Assembly (NCBI GenBank): GCA_000495415.1
Contig: AWGX01000441.1
Span: forward strand, 1 to 30,114
Length of the DNA: 30,114 nucleotides
Direction: 5' to 3'
Source: Smithella sp. ME-1
Lineage (GTDB): Bacteria; Desulfobacterota; Syntrophia; Syntrophales; Smithellaceae
The position numbers were made by a program, and so were the translations under genes. Positions within the stretch are counted from its first letter, which is position 1, and the number at the start of each line of letters is the position of its first letter. Under the pieces are notes generated by a model. It saw nothing but the letters and a program-made list of their open reading frames with translations. It was not told the DNA's origin and did no database searches. Positions 20,502 through 30,114 of this stretch are shown one piece after another.

Positions 20502-21185
20502 ATGAAAATAAGCAATTTATTTTTTCTGTTAAAATGGGTATCACTGGTCTGTTTTTTAAGTATTATCGGCTGCGCATCTCCAAATCTTTATAGTATTAAT
20601 ATGTACTACGATGTGGAGAAAACAGTCATCCCTGAATATTTTAAGGCCGATAATAACTCCAATGCCATTATTTCCGTCGCTGAATTTAACGATACGCGTC
20701 AGATTGATGATCGGCTCGTTATGGGACGCATAACGGAAACGGACGGCTCGAAAGTGCTGTTATTACCCAAAAGTGTCAAAGCAACAAAGGCAGTGGCCAA
20801 CGGTATTAAAGAATACTTGAGAAAGGCCGGATACAAGGTTCCCAATAAGATTGAGCAGTGGGATTTGAAAGAACAAAACATACCGCAGGGAGTTGCCAAC
20901 ATTATTATCGGTGGTAGTATAGAAGATCTGGATATTTCGTGTGTTAAAGGATTCCCTACAAATTTCTGCAGAACCAATGTTAAGTTGATTTTTGTTTTCG
21001 CCGATATAACAAAGAACAAGATATTTTATGAAAGCAGGGTGGAAAGCAACTATTCAAAGGAATATGCTCTTTTTTCTGAAGAAGCACTGGGGGAACAGGC
21101 TGGTATTGCTTTGGGGGATGCCATTGAAAAATTATTTACAGAAAAAGTTGTGGGACAAAAGATTAAAGATACTATTGGACATTAG
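20502..21185 (+). CDS. Outer-membrane-type lipoprotein, unknown
   Basis: A 227-residue lipoprotein. The signal peptide ends in a lipobox SIIGC (Cys24), the site of lipid attachment. The mature part resembles YajG-like or ABC-type periplasmic lipoproteins: an early VAEFNDTR segment, alternate strands, GGSIEDLDISC, and a late FEKLF-like helix (GDAIEKLF). Two further cysteines (about 145 and 153) may form a disulfide. AAAGGAG lies five bases before the ATG. It is the first chromosomal gene after the prophage and ends at an intrinsic terminator. Function unknown. Confidence 0.72.
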   Translation: MKISNLFFLLKWVSLVCFLSIIGCASPNLYSINMYYDVEKTVIPEYFKADNNSNAIISVAEFNDTRQIDDRLVMGRITETDGSKVLLLPKSVKATKAVANGIKEYLRKAGYKVPNKIEQWDLKEQNIPQGVANIIIGGSIEDLDISCVKGFPTNFCRTNVKLIFVFADITKNKIFYESRVESNYSKEYALFSEEALGEQAGIALGDAIEKLFTEKVVGQKIKDTIGH

Positions 21186-21202
21186 GAATATATGCTCGTA
21201 GT

Positions 21203-21232
21203 CAGTGAGGGGGCCAGCCCCTCACTGGTTTT
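21203..21232 (+). terminator. Intrinsic terminator of the lipoprotein gene
   Basis: CAGTGAGGGG (21203-21212) and CCCCTCACTG (21218-21227) form a perfect 10-base-pair stem around GCCAG, followed by GTTTT. It stands between the convergent lipoprotein and chalcone-isomerase-like genes. Confidence 0.85.
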
Positions 21233-21254
21233 AAGATGTAAACAATATTGAGTT

Positions 21255-21824
21255 CTACTCCAATCCCAACATGCCTCTACGTAGAGATTCGATTCCGTGA
21301 GAAGGCTTATCGATAATCCATATGCCGAAGAGAGCCTTTTTAAAGGCCAGCCCTTCAATGGTGGTCTTAAGAGTGCCGTTACGATAGATATAAGTGCCCT
21401 CGGCGGGTACATAGATCATGTCGAAGACATCTCCTTTCGTTATCTTGTCCTTGAACGCGTCGCACAGCATATCGATTTTGGTTTTTATGGGGGCCGTGTT
21501 TCCGTTGGTGGTGCGCTCAAAGCCCGCTCTGGTAGCACTGATAAAAGTACCAGAACTGATAAGGTGGGAAACGATATTTATCCTGATAGCCATCGGTTCG
21601 TTAGCTTCCAGGATAGCAATATAATTATTTTGTTTTTTTGTCAGATATAATGCTGCTACATACATATCTAAAAAGGCCTTGGTGCGAATGCCCGAGCCAT
21701 TGAATACAATATCCGTTTTACCGGCTTTTAAAGTGTCAGGGAAATCGATACCATTGCTGGTAATGGCATAACAGGGCATGGTCAAAGATAAGGTCAATAA
21801 TAACGTAATTAATAATTTTTTCAT
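21255..21824 (-). CDS. Secreted chalcone-isomerase-like protein
   Basis: A 189-residue protein. It has a signal peptide (residues 1-20, cut after CYA) and then the bacterial chalcone-isomerase-like fold pattern: NGIDFPDTLKAGKTDIVFNGSGIRTKAFLDMYVAALYL, the KAFxDMYxAALYL block being diagnostic, and later RAGFERT and GIWIIDKPSHGIESLRRGMLG. Bacterial members are periplasmic, have no proven chalcone substrate and are thought to bind small hydrophobic molecules. GGAGG lies five bases before the ATG at 21824. Convergent with the lipoprotein gene. Confidence 0.85.
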   Translation of the reverse strand: MKKLLITLLLTLSLTMPCYAITSNGIDFPDTLKAGKTDIVFNGSGIRTKAFLDMYVAALYLTKKQNNYIAILEANEPMAIRINIVSHLISSGTFISATRAGFERTTNGNTAPIKTKIDMLCDAFKDKITKGDVFDMIYVPAEGTYIYRNGTLKTTIEGLAFKKALFGIWIIDKPSHGIESLRRGMLGLE

Positions 21825-22022
21825 AATATCCTCCAAAAAAATATTTTATAACATACCCCTATTTTTTGTTGCAGGGTATTCTCTCAAAATTTTTTAAATG
21901 CGGTACTCAAAACGTAAAATGAATTTTCACGGGAGATAAACAGAATTAACGTAAAATCTTATATTGAACTGCAAAAACCGCTGGTAAATTAGTAACAAAG
22001 ATATCTATTAATGTAAAGAGAA

Positions 22023-23039
22023 TTAACCATCATTAGGCTTAATGATGACCTTGATGGATTTCCGTCCGTCTGTTACCAACTGAAAACCCTGAACGATGTC
22101 GTTTAAGGGAAGTCTGTGCGTTATTAGATCAACCACGGAAACACTTTGCCATTCTATGATTTTCATCGCTTCGATAATATCCGGTGGCCCGCAATAATAA
22201 GAAGTGAGAATAGCAATTTCATTCATCCAAAAATCATTGACCGGAACGACAACTTTTTTATCCGGTGCGGGAACGGCAAAAAGCACGACTACGCCGCCCT
22301 TATCCACACACCGCCAGGCCTGTTCGACCGCGGAATCGGTGGAGGCACATAATAATACGACGTCGGCTTTTTTGCCGTTTTCTTCTATTAATCGCTCCGC
22401 AATATTATCAGTTGCGTTGATGGTAATATCCGCTCCTATTTGACGGGCAAATTCCAGTTTTTTCCTGTTGATGTCGGTGGCGATTATTTTACAGCCTTTT
22501 GTCGAGGCCAATTTCAAATTAAGCAGCCCTGACATACCACATCCGATAATTAAGACAGACTGTCCTTTTTTAACACCGGCCAGCTTTTGCGCTCTTACCA
22601 CACATGCAAGCGGTTCGATAAAAGTGCTTTGATCAAAAGTTATGTTGTCAGGTAAAAGGTATGTTCCATTTTCGATAAGAATCTCCGGGACAAGAATGTA
22701 TTCGGCAAAGCCGCCGGGAAGACGTTCTTTAACTTCTGAACATTGAGGGTAATGTCCGTTCCGGCAATAGTAACATTCCATGCAGGGCACTTTGGGAGCG
22801 ATAAAAACACGGTCGCCCGGCTTGAATTTTTCTACTGACTTACCGACAGAAACAACTTCCGCTCCTATTTCATGTCCCTGCACCAGCGGTGCTCGCGGGA
22901 GACGGTACCATTCGACGATATCACTGCCGCAGATACCACAGGAAATCACCTTCACCAGCATTTCATGGCTTTTCGGCTTGGGAGTAGGGATTTCTTCGAT
23001 ACGAATATCTTTGTTGTTATACCAGTACGCAACTTTCAT
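22023..23039 (-). CDS. Zinc-dependent alcohol/polyol dehydrogenase (MDR)
   Basis: A 338-residue medium-chain dehydrogenase. Catalytic zinc ligands are visible as Cys34 (SCGICGSD), His56-Glu57 (QGHEIG) and Glu142 (FIEPLACV); the structural zinc has Cys86, Cys89, Cys92 and Cys100. The Rossmann motif is GCGMSG (166-171), and the acidic Asp189 after strand beta-2 (ATDINRKK) suggests NAD rather than NADP. The family includes sorbitol, threonine and butanediol dehydrogenases; the substrate here is not known. The ATG overlaps the stop of the LsrF-type gene (ATGA), so the two enzymes probably work in one pathway. Confidence 0.85.
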   Translation of the reverse strand: MKVAYWYNNKDIRIEEIPTPKPKSHEMLVKVISCGICGSDIVEWYRLPRAPLVQGHEIGAEVVSVGKSVEKFKPGDRVFIAPKVPCMECYYCRNGHYPQCSEVKERLPGGFAEYILVPEILIENGTYLLPDNITFDQSTFIEPLACVVRAQKLAGVKKGQSVLIIGCGMSGLLNLKLASTKGCKIIATDINRKKLEFARQIGADITINATDNIAERLIEENGKKADVVLLCASTDSAVEQAWRCVDKGGVVVLFAVPAPDKKVVVPVNDFWMNEIAILTSYYCGPPDIIEAMKIIEWQSVSVVDLITHRLPLNDIVQGFQLVTDGRKSIKVIIKPNDG

Positions 23040-23917
23040 TTATTCTTTTTCAAGCTCTTGTAAAGCTCAAAAGCCTTTTTCGGAGTATCGTTGTTGTGAA
23101 CTACAGCACGCACAGCATGAATCATGGCAATCGGTGCGTCCGACTGGAAAATATTACGTCCCATATCCACACCGGCGGCACCTTTTTGAACGGCATTATA
23201 AGCCATAGTCAAGGCATCAAGTTCAGGGATTTTTTTGCCTCCGGCCATAACAATCGGCACAGGACAGGATGACGTAACAGTTTCAAAATCTTTTTCCACA
23301 TAGTAGGTTTTGATGTAATGGGCGCCAAGCTCCGCGCATATACGGCAGGCCAGCCGGAAATATTTAGCGTCACGGGCCATATCCTTACCAACGGCGGTTA
23401 CCGCGAGGGTAGGGATGCCGTAACGATTACCAATATCAACCATTTTGGTCATGTTGATGATGGACTGCTTTTCAAATTCGCCGCCGATAAAAACCTGTAC
23501 AGCCATGGCGCAGACGTTTAAGCGAATGGATTCTTCAATATCCACGGCGATTTCTTCATTGGAGAGTTCCTTGAGAATGCTCGCGCCTCCGGAAACTCTG
23601 AGTACAATGGATTGAGAAAGGGAAGGCGGTATGACACTGCGCAGAATGCCCCTTGTCAGCATCAGGGTGTCAGCATAGGGAGCCAATGGAAGAATATTGA
23701 TATCTACACGCTCCAGGCCTGTCGTTGGTCCCTGGAAATAACCATGATCTATGGCCAGCATGACCGTCCGGCCGGAAACAGGATTAAATATCCGGGAGAG
23801 TCTGTTTTTCATTCCCCAATCCAAAGAATTAGATCCTTTGAGAAAAAATCCTTCAGTCTCCTGCGGCATGCTGCAATGAAACATTTTGGCTTCTTTGATT
23901 CCATCTGCGTCCGGCAT
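23036..23917 (-). CDS. lsrF: LsrF-type class I aldolase/thiolase
   Basis: A 293-residue protein that closely resembles E. coli LsrF as I remember it: [19 protein letters not shown], the [20 protein letters not shown] block (Asp57, His58), [10 protein letters not shown], and [11 protein letters not shown] with Lys203 at the place of the Schiff-base lysine, then [11 protein letters not shown] and [12 protein letters not shown]. LsrF moves the acetyl group of 3-hydroxy-2,4-pentanedione 5-phosphate to CoA, giving DHAP and acetyl-CoA, in autoinducer-2 breakdown. AGGAGA lies seven bases before the ATG. No lsrK, lsrG, lsrB or transport gene is in the window; here it lies between a dehydrogenase and glpC. 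Confidence 0.88.
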   Translation of the reverse strand: MPDADGIKEAKMFHCSMPQETEGFFLKGSNSLDWGMKNRLSRIFNPVSGRTVMLAIDHGYFQGPTTGLERVDINILPLAPYADTLMLTRGILRSVIPPSLSQSIVLRVSGGASILKELSNEEIAVDIEESIRLNVCAMAVQVFIGGEFEKQSIINMTKMVDIGNRYGIPTLAVTAVGKDMARDAKYFRLACRICAELGAHYIKTYYVEKDFETVTSSCPVPIVMAGGKKIPELDALTMAYNAVQKGAAGVDMGRNIFQSDAPIAMIHAVRAVVHNNDTPKKAFELYKSLKKNK

Positions 23918-24062
23918 ATGATGTTCTCTCCTTTCTTATTAAAACTTAATCAGGAAGTTTGTTATATTTTCTGTTTGCCGCAATCTTGCATATTTTTAAA
24001 ATTACGTCAAATTCGCTTTTAGATACTTGTAAAGTAGTCGGAATGAACGTTAGTAAATTTAT

Positions 24063-25241
24063 TTATCCGGGTATACTCAGAGATTCGCAGAGTATCTCTG
24101 CCGGATCCAGGGCGGTTATACCGGATAATCCGTTTAATTGCATCCGGCACGAACCGCAATCCGCGACAATATTTTCAGATCCGGATTTTTTTATCATAGA
24201 GACTGCCCTGTTGCCGATCTTTATGGCCGTGAACTCGTTTTTTTCTTTAAAGCCGTAACTGCCGGAAAGTCCGCAGCAGGTGTCATCAAAAATTTCACAT
24301 TCCAAACCTGGGATCAATGACATAAGTTTCTGGGCCGGATAACCGATTCTTAGTGCTCTGAGATGACAGGGAATGTGATAGGCTATTTTACGCTTTACTT
24401 TTTCAAATTCAGGTTTGGCGTATCCTTCATCAATAAGTTTTATAATATACTCATGAAGATTATAGCTGCTTTCGGCTATTTTTTTACCCTGCGGAATTTC
24501 CATAATACCGGGGTAATCATGAAGAAGGCAAAGTCCGCAGGAAGTGCACGTATAAACAATATCATAGCCGGCATCTATGTAGTCGGATAATGAAGAGGCA
24601 TTCTTTTGCGCGAAGTATCTGGCCAGTGCCAAATTTCCATTCCCCAGTGCGGGTAGTCCGCAACACCACTGCGGCGGCAGGACAACATCCACATTCATGG
24701 CGGCAAGAAGGCGGACAATTTTTCTTCCAATATCAGGACGGTAGAAGTTTATAAAACATCCGTAAAAGAAGGCGACTTTTTTTATGTTTTTACTCAAAAT
24801 CTTTTTTTCTTTACTCATTGTACGGAAACTGAATTTGGGGAAGGGCAGGTATGTTGATATTCCTATTTTACGCATAAAATTCTTGCCCAGTTCCATAGAA
24901 GCAAATTTGTTTGCTATCGGAGCCGTAAAAGAACCGAGAGTGCTTAAATAATAATTGTTGGCAAAAAGCAAATAAGCCGCAGTCTGTGGGTGTTCCTTGC
25001 CGTATCTCTGCTGTTCCCGGAGAATAATTTGTGCCGGTTCCACGCCGCACGGACAGGCCATTTCACAGCGTTTGCATTGGCTGCACAGGAAAACCCATTC
25101 ATCCTGGACTTTTTCCTTTTCCGACCGGAAACGCTGAGCGTCAGGTCCGGCTTGTTTCGGCCCCGGAAAATCAGGATTCACCCTGAAGACGGGACAATTT
25201 TCCACACAAATTGTGCAGCGTATGCAATGTTCATAGGTCAT
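24063..25241 (-). CDS. glpC: Anaerobic glycerol-3-phosphate dehydrogenase subunit C
   Basis: A 392-residue iron-sulfur membrane anchor of GlpABC. Two 4Fe-4S motifs are present: Cys6/9/12/16 (CIRCTICVENCP) and Cys53/56/59/63 (CSQCKRCEMACP), with the VNPDFPGPKQAGPDAQRFR block between them. Two CCG domains follow (CCGLPALGNG, CCGLSGSYG), likely the site of electron passage to quinone. The ATG at 25241 overlaps the glpB stop by 11 bases and is chosen over a GTG at 25259. Length matches E. coli GlpC (about 396). Confidence 0.92.
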   Translation of the reverse strand: MTYEHCIRCTICVENCPVFRVNPDFPGPKQAGPDAQRFRSEKEKVQDEWVFLCSQCKRCEMACPCGVEPAQIILREQQRYGKEHPQTAAYLLFANNYYLSTLGSFTAPIANKFASMELGKNFMRKIGISTYLPFPKFSFRTMSKEKKILSKNIKKVAFFYGCFINFYRPDIGRKIVRLLAAMNVDVVLPPQWCCGLPALGNGNLALARYFAQKNASSLSDYIDAGYDIVYTCTSCGLCLLHDYPGIMEIPQGKKIAESSYNLHEYIIKLIDEGYAKPEFEKVKRKIAYHIPCHLRALRIGYPAQKLMSLIPGLECEIFDDTCCGLSGSYGFKEKNEFTAIKIGNRAVSMIKKSGSENIVADCGSCRMQLNGLSGITALDPAEILCESLSIPG

Positions 25242-26436
25242 GAGACAGATACTCCGCACAGGCCTTTGCCGCTGTATGGGCTGTCGCCAGAGCCAGACCG
25301 TGACCGCAGCCGTTTTTCAGTATTTCAGTATCGGCCAGAATTCCGCCACAAAGGAATATATTTTCCCAGGGAGAATCAACCGGACGCATAGATGAATCAA
25401 CAATGATGCCGGCTCTGCCTATACCATGATTCAAAGAGAAATAATCTTTATCGAACCAGGTTTCGCGCGGGCCGGAAATATGTACAGGCAGATTAAACAC
25501 ATTTTCCACGATACCATCACGCATGGCAGTCAAACCGCCGCCGACAAAAGAACCTGTGCTTAGAATAAAAGCTCTGGCATTAATGCTGTTAGGTCTTCCT
25601 TCAGAGTATGTAGTCACTGCTTCAATGAGATTCCCTGTTTTTTCTGATCCAACTACCGGCCATGCCCAGTAAATAGTGCCGCCTTTTTTACGAAAGTGTT
25701 TTTTCAAAGCGTTAAAAAGTCTTCTTCCGGGCATAGAGGGAGGAATAGTTGGAATTTCAAAGACAGGTTTAGCCATGAGAGTCGCTATGGCGTTAACAAT
25801 TTCACTTGCCGATTCCCAACCGGTAACGGCCGGCAAACCGATTTTGTCTTCATCAATGTGAAGCTTGTCCATCCAAACGATAAATCTTTCAAAGAAATTT
25901 TTGTCCTCGAAACGGGAGGCGATACTCATGATGGAGTAAACACCGGCATCAAATACTGAGAAATTAGTATTCTTGCGTCTTGATACAATGTATCCGGGAT
26001 AAAAATCTTTCAGCCCCTTGAAAGTTACGATATGAACACTGTCTGTATTATTCTGGGGCGCCGCTTCCATTGTTGAGGGTACAAGGCAGGAAGTTTTATA
26101 AGTGCCCAGAGCGGAGACAACAAAACGGTTTTTTTCGATAGAACCCGTGTATGGCACACCCATATCCATCATTGCTGTTTGGAAATAATTCAAAGACTCC
26201 ATGATAATCTTTTCGTCTACAAGGTGATAGGGATGTTCCGGCGGTAGTTCTTTGATGCCCCGCAGGGGATTGTCGGTGCGGGAACAGAGATCAATGCAGC
26301 CGGTGGAAAGACAGGCGGTTGGTTCTCCGGTAGTAACCAATGCAACTTTGAAACCGCGTTCGGAAAGAAGTGCTCCGGCCGTAAGACCACCCACACCCGC
26401 TCCGATGATAACAACATCATATTCGATAACGCTCAT
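25231..26436 (-). CDS. glpB: Anaerobic glycerol-3-phosphate dehydrogenase subunit B
   Basis: A 401-residue flavoprotein subunit. The N-terminal dinucleotide motif is GAGVGG (12-17), followed by LVTTGEPTACLSTGCIDLCS; the middle has PTIPPSMPGRRLFNAL and the C-terminus LSTGSFVGGGL and GGILADTEILKNGCGHGLALATA. This is the pattern of GlpB, which holds flavin and passes electrons from GlpA to GlpC. The ATG overlaps the glpA stop (ATGA). A little shorter than the E. coli protein (419). Confidence 0.9.
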   Translation of the reverse strand: MSVIEYDVVIIGAGVGGLTAGALLSERGFKVALVTTGEPTACLSTGCIDLCSRTDNPLRGIKELPPEHPYHLVDEKIIMESLNYFQTAMMDMGVPYTGSIEKNRFVVSALGTYKTSCLVPSTMEAAPQNNTDSVHIVTFKGLKDFYPGYIVSRRKNTNFSVFDAGVYSIMSIASRFEDKNFFERFIVWMDKLHIDEDKIGLPAVTGWESASEIVNAIATLMAKPVFEIPTIPPSMPGRRLFNALKKHFRKKGGTIYWAWPVVGSEKTGNLIEAVTTYSEGRPNSINARAFILSTGSFVGGGLTAMRDGIVENVFNLPVHISGPRETWFDKDYFSLNHGIGRAGIIVDSSMRPVDSPWENIFLCGGILADTEILKNGCGHGLALATAHTAAKACAEYLSHDL

Positions 26437-27935
26437 TCGGATTTCTCCATGGCCAGAATTCCCAGATATATATATTCCACCAGTTGTTCTTCGCGGAGTT
26501 GATCACCCCAGAGAGCATGCCTGATTCCTCTATAACGGCGTTGGAGAAAACTGCGCAGTATTTCCATGGATTGTTCGGGTGATATAACGCTCATATCGTT
26601 CATTATGCCGAGTGCGCGGAAAGTACAAAAACCTCCCTGACATGGTCCCATGCCCAGACGCGTCCGATGCTGAATATCGCCCACATTGCGCGTTGAGGTT
26701 TGTTTAATTATTCTTTCTACATCCTGTCTGGTAACGAGTTCACATTCACATACGATATTTTTTAAATCGGCGAGCCTTTTGGAGAGAGGGTAACCGCTCA
26801 ATTCCTCCTGTCCGTCGAGCGGTATTTCTGCAGTTTCGCAGTGTTTTTTGAGATTAAAAGAAACCATGATGGTATCAACCATCTTTTCTGCCATAAGTCT
26901 GAAAGTCGAAAGCTTTCCCCCAACTATGCTGTATAAGCCGTTTTCGTGATTGATGATCTGGAAGCCGCGGGAAATCTCATGGCTGTCTGTTTTGCCGGAT
27001 TTGAGCAGAGGCCGAACGCCGGAAAATGCCCGGATAATGCGGGTTTTATTGAAATGAGGAATCATTTTTCCTGCTTCGCCGATTATTGTGTCTACTTCAT
27101 TTGATGCAGTATCTATTTTTTCCGGATCTTCCACGGCAAGTGATGTTGTACCGGCCAGACAAACAGCCTCATTGGGTACTACGATGTCGCCGTCTGCCGG
27201 TTGCCTTAATCGGTTAATTACCATATTAGTCAGACGATGATTCGTTATGACCAGAGACCCTTTAACCAGAGTCATCGGAACTTCACAACCGGCAAGAGAT
27301 GCAACCATATTCGCCCATGCACCGGTTGCGTTTACGATAATATTGCCGTGAATTTCTTTGGTAGTTCCTGTGGTTTGATCGATAGCTTTGATGCCGATAC
27401 AACGGCCGTGCGATTTGATAATTTCCGTAACCTTATGTCGCGTGAAAATAATACCGCCCTGAAGCTGAGAAGTTCGAATATTGAGCAGGCAAAGGCGGAA
27501 CGGATCAATAGAACAATCTGGTACTTTAATAGCCTCTTCGATTTCCCGATTCAGGTTGGGAACTAGTTCAAAAGCTTTGGTTGAAGAGATAGATTCTGCG
27601 GGGATACCTACTTGTTCACAACCCCTGAGAAATATTTCCCTGAAACGTTTGGAATCGCCGGGCAGGCGAACAAAAAGTCCTCCTGTTTGTTCGACGCATT
27701 TTTTACCGATTTTCCCGAGTATAATATTTTCTTCATAACATTCGCGGGCAGCTTGCGGGTCGGTAACTGCATATCTTCCTCCGCTGTGAAGAAGACCGTG
27801 GCAGGCACCTGTGGCTCCCGCCGCAAAGTCGCCCTTTTCCACAAGGCAATGAGGAATGCCGCGCAATGCCAGATCTCTGGCGATCCCGCATCCAGTCGCT
27901 CCACCACCTATAATAATGACATCCGTTTTAATCAT
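26433..27935 (-). CDS. glpA: Anaerobic glycerol-3-phosphate dehydrogenase subunit A
   Basis: A 500-residue FAD-dependent catalytic subunit, oxidising glycerol 3-phosphate to DHAP. The FAD motif is GGGATGCG (10-17); DFAAGATGACHGLLHSGGRYA and the NATGAWAN and GVRPLL blocks are typical of glycerol-3-phosphate dehydrogenases. The C-terminal domain is BFD/Fer2-like with four cysteines (CECELVTRQDVE and GMGPCQGGFC), as in anaerobic GlpA rather than aerobic GlpD. The ribosome site is weak (AAAGG about 14 bases before the ATG), and a heptad repeat lies upstream, between glpK and glpA. Electrons go through GlpB and GlpC to the quinone pool. Confidence 0.93.
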   Translation of the reverse strand: MIKTDVIIIGGGATGCGIARDLALRGIPHCLVEKGDFAAGATGACHGLLHSGGRYAVTDPQAARECYEENIILGKIGKKCVEQTGGLFVRLPGDSKRFREIFLRGCEQVGIPAESISSTKAFELVPNLNREIEEAIKVPDCSIDPFRLCLLNIRTSQLQGGIIFTRHKVTEIIKSHGRCIGIKAIDQTTGTTKEIHGNIIVNATGAWANMVASLAGCEVPMTLVKGSLVITNHRLTNMVINRLRQPADGDIVVPNEAVCLAGTTSLAVEDPEKIDTASNEVDTIIGEAGKMIPHFNKTRIIRAFSGVRPLLKSGKTDSHEISRGFQIINHENGLYSIVGGKLSTFRLMAEKMVDTIMVSFNLKKHCETAEIPLDGQEELSGYPLSKRLADLKNIVCECELVTRQDVERIIKQTSTRNVGDIQHRTRLGMGPCQGGFCTFRALGIMNDMSVISPEQSMEILRSFLQRRYRGIRHALWGDQLREEQLVEYIYLGILAMEKSE

Positions 27936-27958
27936 TAACTGTCAATTGACCTTTCAAC

Positions 27959-27986
27959 ATAGAACATAGAACATAGAACATAGACC
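27959..27986. repeat. Four-unit ATAGAAC heptad repeat
   Basis: Three exact ATAGAAC units and one variant ATAGACC, strictly 7 bases apart, fill half of the 56-base glpK-glpA gap. The unit differs from the prophage TTCACNN type but has the same period. Confidence 0.85.
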
Positions 27987-27991
27987 TTTTT

Positions 27992-29776
<1,785 letters not shown>

Positions 29777-29805
29777 TGACACATTTGTAAAGAGAGAGTA
29801 GAAGT
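29777..29805 (+). promoter_or_regulatory. rRNA promoter P1
   Basis: TTGACA (29777-29782), 17-base spacer, TAGAAG (29800-29805), preceded by a very A/T-rich stretch. A perfect -35 with UP-like sequence is usual for rRNA promoters. It points to the 16S gene about 290 bases away. Confidence 0.7.
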
Positions 29806-29937
29806 CCGCTTCTATTCGTTAGAGATTAATTTGAAATTAAATTGAAATTTTCAATAGGTTCACCGGTAGTATAATTCTTAGTTGTCGTATACTTCCAATT
29901 ATAACGGGTTGAACATTAAAGTTTTTTGAAATGAAGA

Positions 29938-29965
29938 TTGACAAAAGAATCTGACTGCTTAGATT
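29938..29965 (+). promoter_or_regulatory. rRNA promoter P2 candidate
   Basis: TTGACA (29938-29943), 16-base spacer, TAGATT (29960-29965). A second promoter closer to the 16S gene is common in rRNA operons. The -10 matches only four of six consensus bases. Confidence 0.5.
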
Positions 29966-29990
29966 TTAAGTAGGGAATCTTTTTTTACAT

Positions 29991-30011
29991 GGCTCTTTGG
30001 AAATTGAATAG
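29991..30011 (+). promoter_or_regulatory. BoxA-like antitermination element of the rRNA leader
   Basis: GGCTCTTTGGAAATTGAATA resembles boxA (TGCTCTTTAACA) and the CTCTTTGAAAATTGAATA leader sequence often seen before 16S genes. It would bind NusB/S10 and keep RNA polymerase on the long rRNA transcript. Confidence 0.6.
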
Positions 30012-30097
30012 TGGGAAAATGAATTTGTGGGTCCAAACAAATTTTATTTGAGATATAACGCGAGAAAAAAGAAAGAGAAATCTTTCTTCTAGGATTA

Positions 30098-30114
30098 AAA
30101 CTGGAGAGTTTGAT
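30098..30114 (+). rRNA. 16S rRNA gene, first 17 bases (partial)
   Basis: The window ends with AAACTGGAGAGTTTGAT. This matches the universal start of bacterial 16S rRNA (AGAGTTTGAT, the 27F primer site) with the usual preceding bases. The sequence stops inside the gene, most likely because the fragment ends at a multi-copy rRNA operon. Confidence 0.9.

Overview
The window is the junction between a Mu-like transposable prophage (1 to roughly 20,060-20,500, about two thirds of the window) and chromosomal genes of its bacterial host (about 20,500-30,114). The host looks like a Gram-negative bacterium: a lipobox lipoprotein, Sec signal peptides, strong GGAGG ribosome sites, an anaerobic glycerol-3-phosphate dehydrogenase (GlpABC) and an rRNA leader of proteobacterial style. 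An anaerobic deltaproteobacterium-type host is a reasonable guess, but no marker gene here proves it. The last 17 bases are the start of a 16S rRNA gene, so the fragment probably ends where an rRNA repeat broke the assembly.

Prophage, read on the minus strand from right to left. A plus-strand XRE repressor (19,119-19,574) faces a minus-strand Ner-like regulator (18,817-19,071) across a 19-bp palindrome that lies inside the early promoter. The early operon then carries small HTH/winged-helix proteins, a coiled-coil protein, a DDE transposase (MuA type), its AAA+ activator (MuB type), Gam, several small membrane and zinc-ribbon proteins, GemA (gp16) and a Mor-type activator. It ends at a strong intrinsic terminator (8,910-8,943). 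The late operon follows: M15-type endolysin, 3-TM holin, a C4 zinc-finger protein, two small proteins, small and large terminase, a portal fused to a gpF-type head protein, a gp10/gpG-like tail-completion protein, a protease with a nested in-frame scaffold gene, and a capsid decoration protein at the left edge. Major capsid, tail genes and the right phage end lie outside the window. The gene order matches Mu closely.

A second plus-strand gene behind the repressor (19,603-20,061) encodes an AT-rich secreted protein and may be prophage cargo. The phage left end is probably in the gene-free, AT-rich 20,062-20,501 stretch, but the exact end could not be fixed.

Host part. A lipoprotein gene (+) converges on a chalcone-isomerase-like secreted protein gene (-). 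Then come, all on the minus strand, a zinc alcohol dehydrogenase and an LsrF-type thiolase (ATGA overlap), followed upstream by glpC, glpB, glpA and glpK, with glpK transcribed first. Glycerol is phosphorylated by GlpK and oxidised to dihydroxyacetone phosphate (DHAP) by GlpABC; LsrF-type enzymes also release DHAP. On the plus strand two candidate rRNA promoters and a boxA-like element lead into the 16S gene.

The most unusual features are period-7 TTCACNN arrays at prophage gene junctions, where they supply stop codons and even a start codon; an early promoter with its operator in the spacer that would give a leaderless ner-like mRNA; and an LsrF thiolase in a glycerol locus with no other lsr gene.
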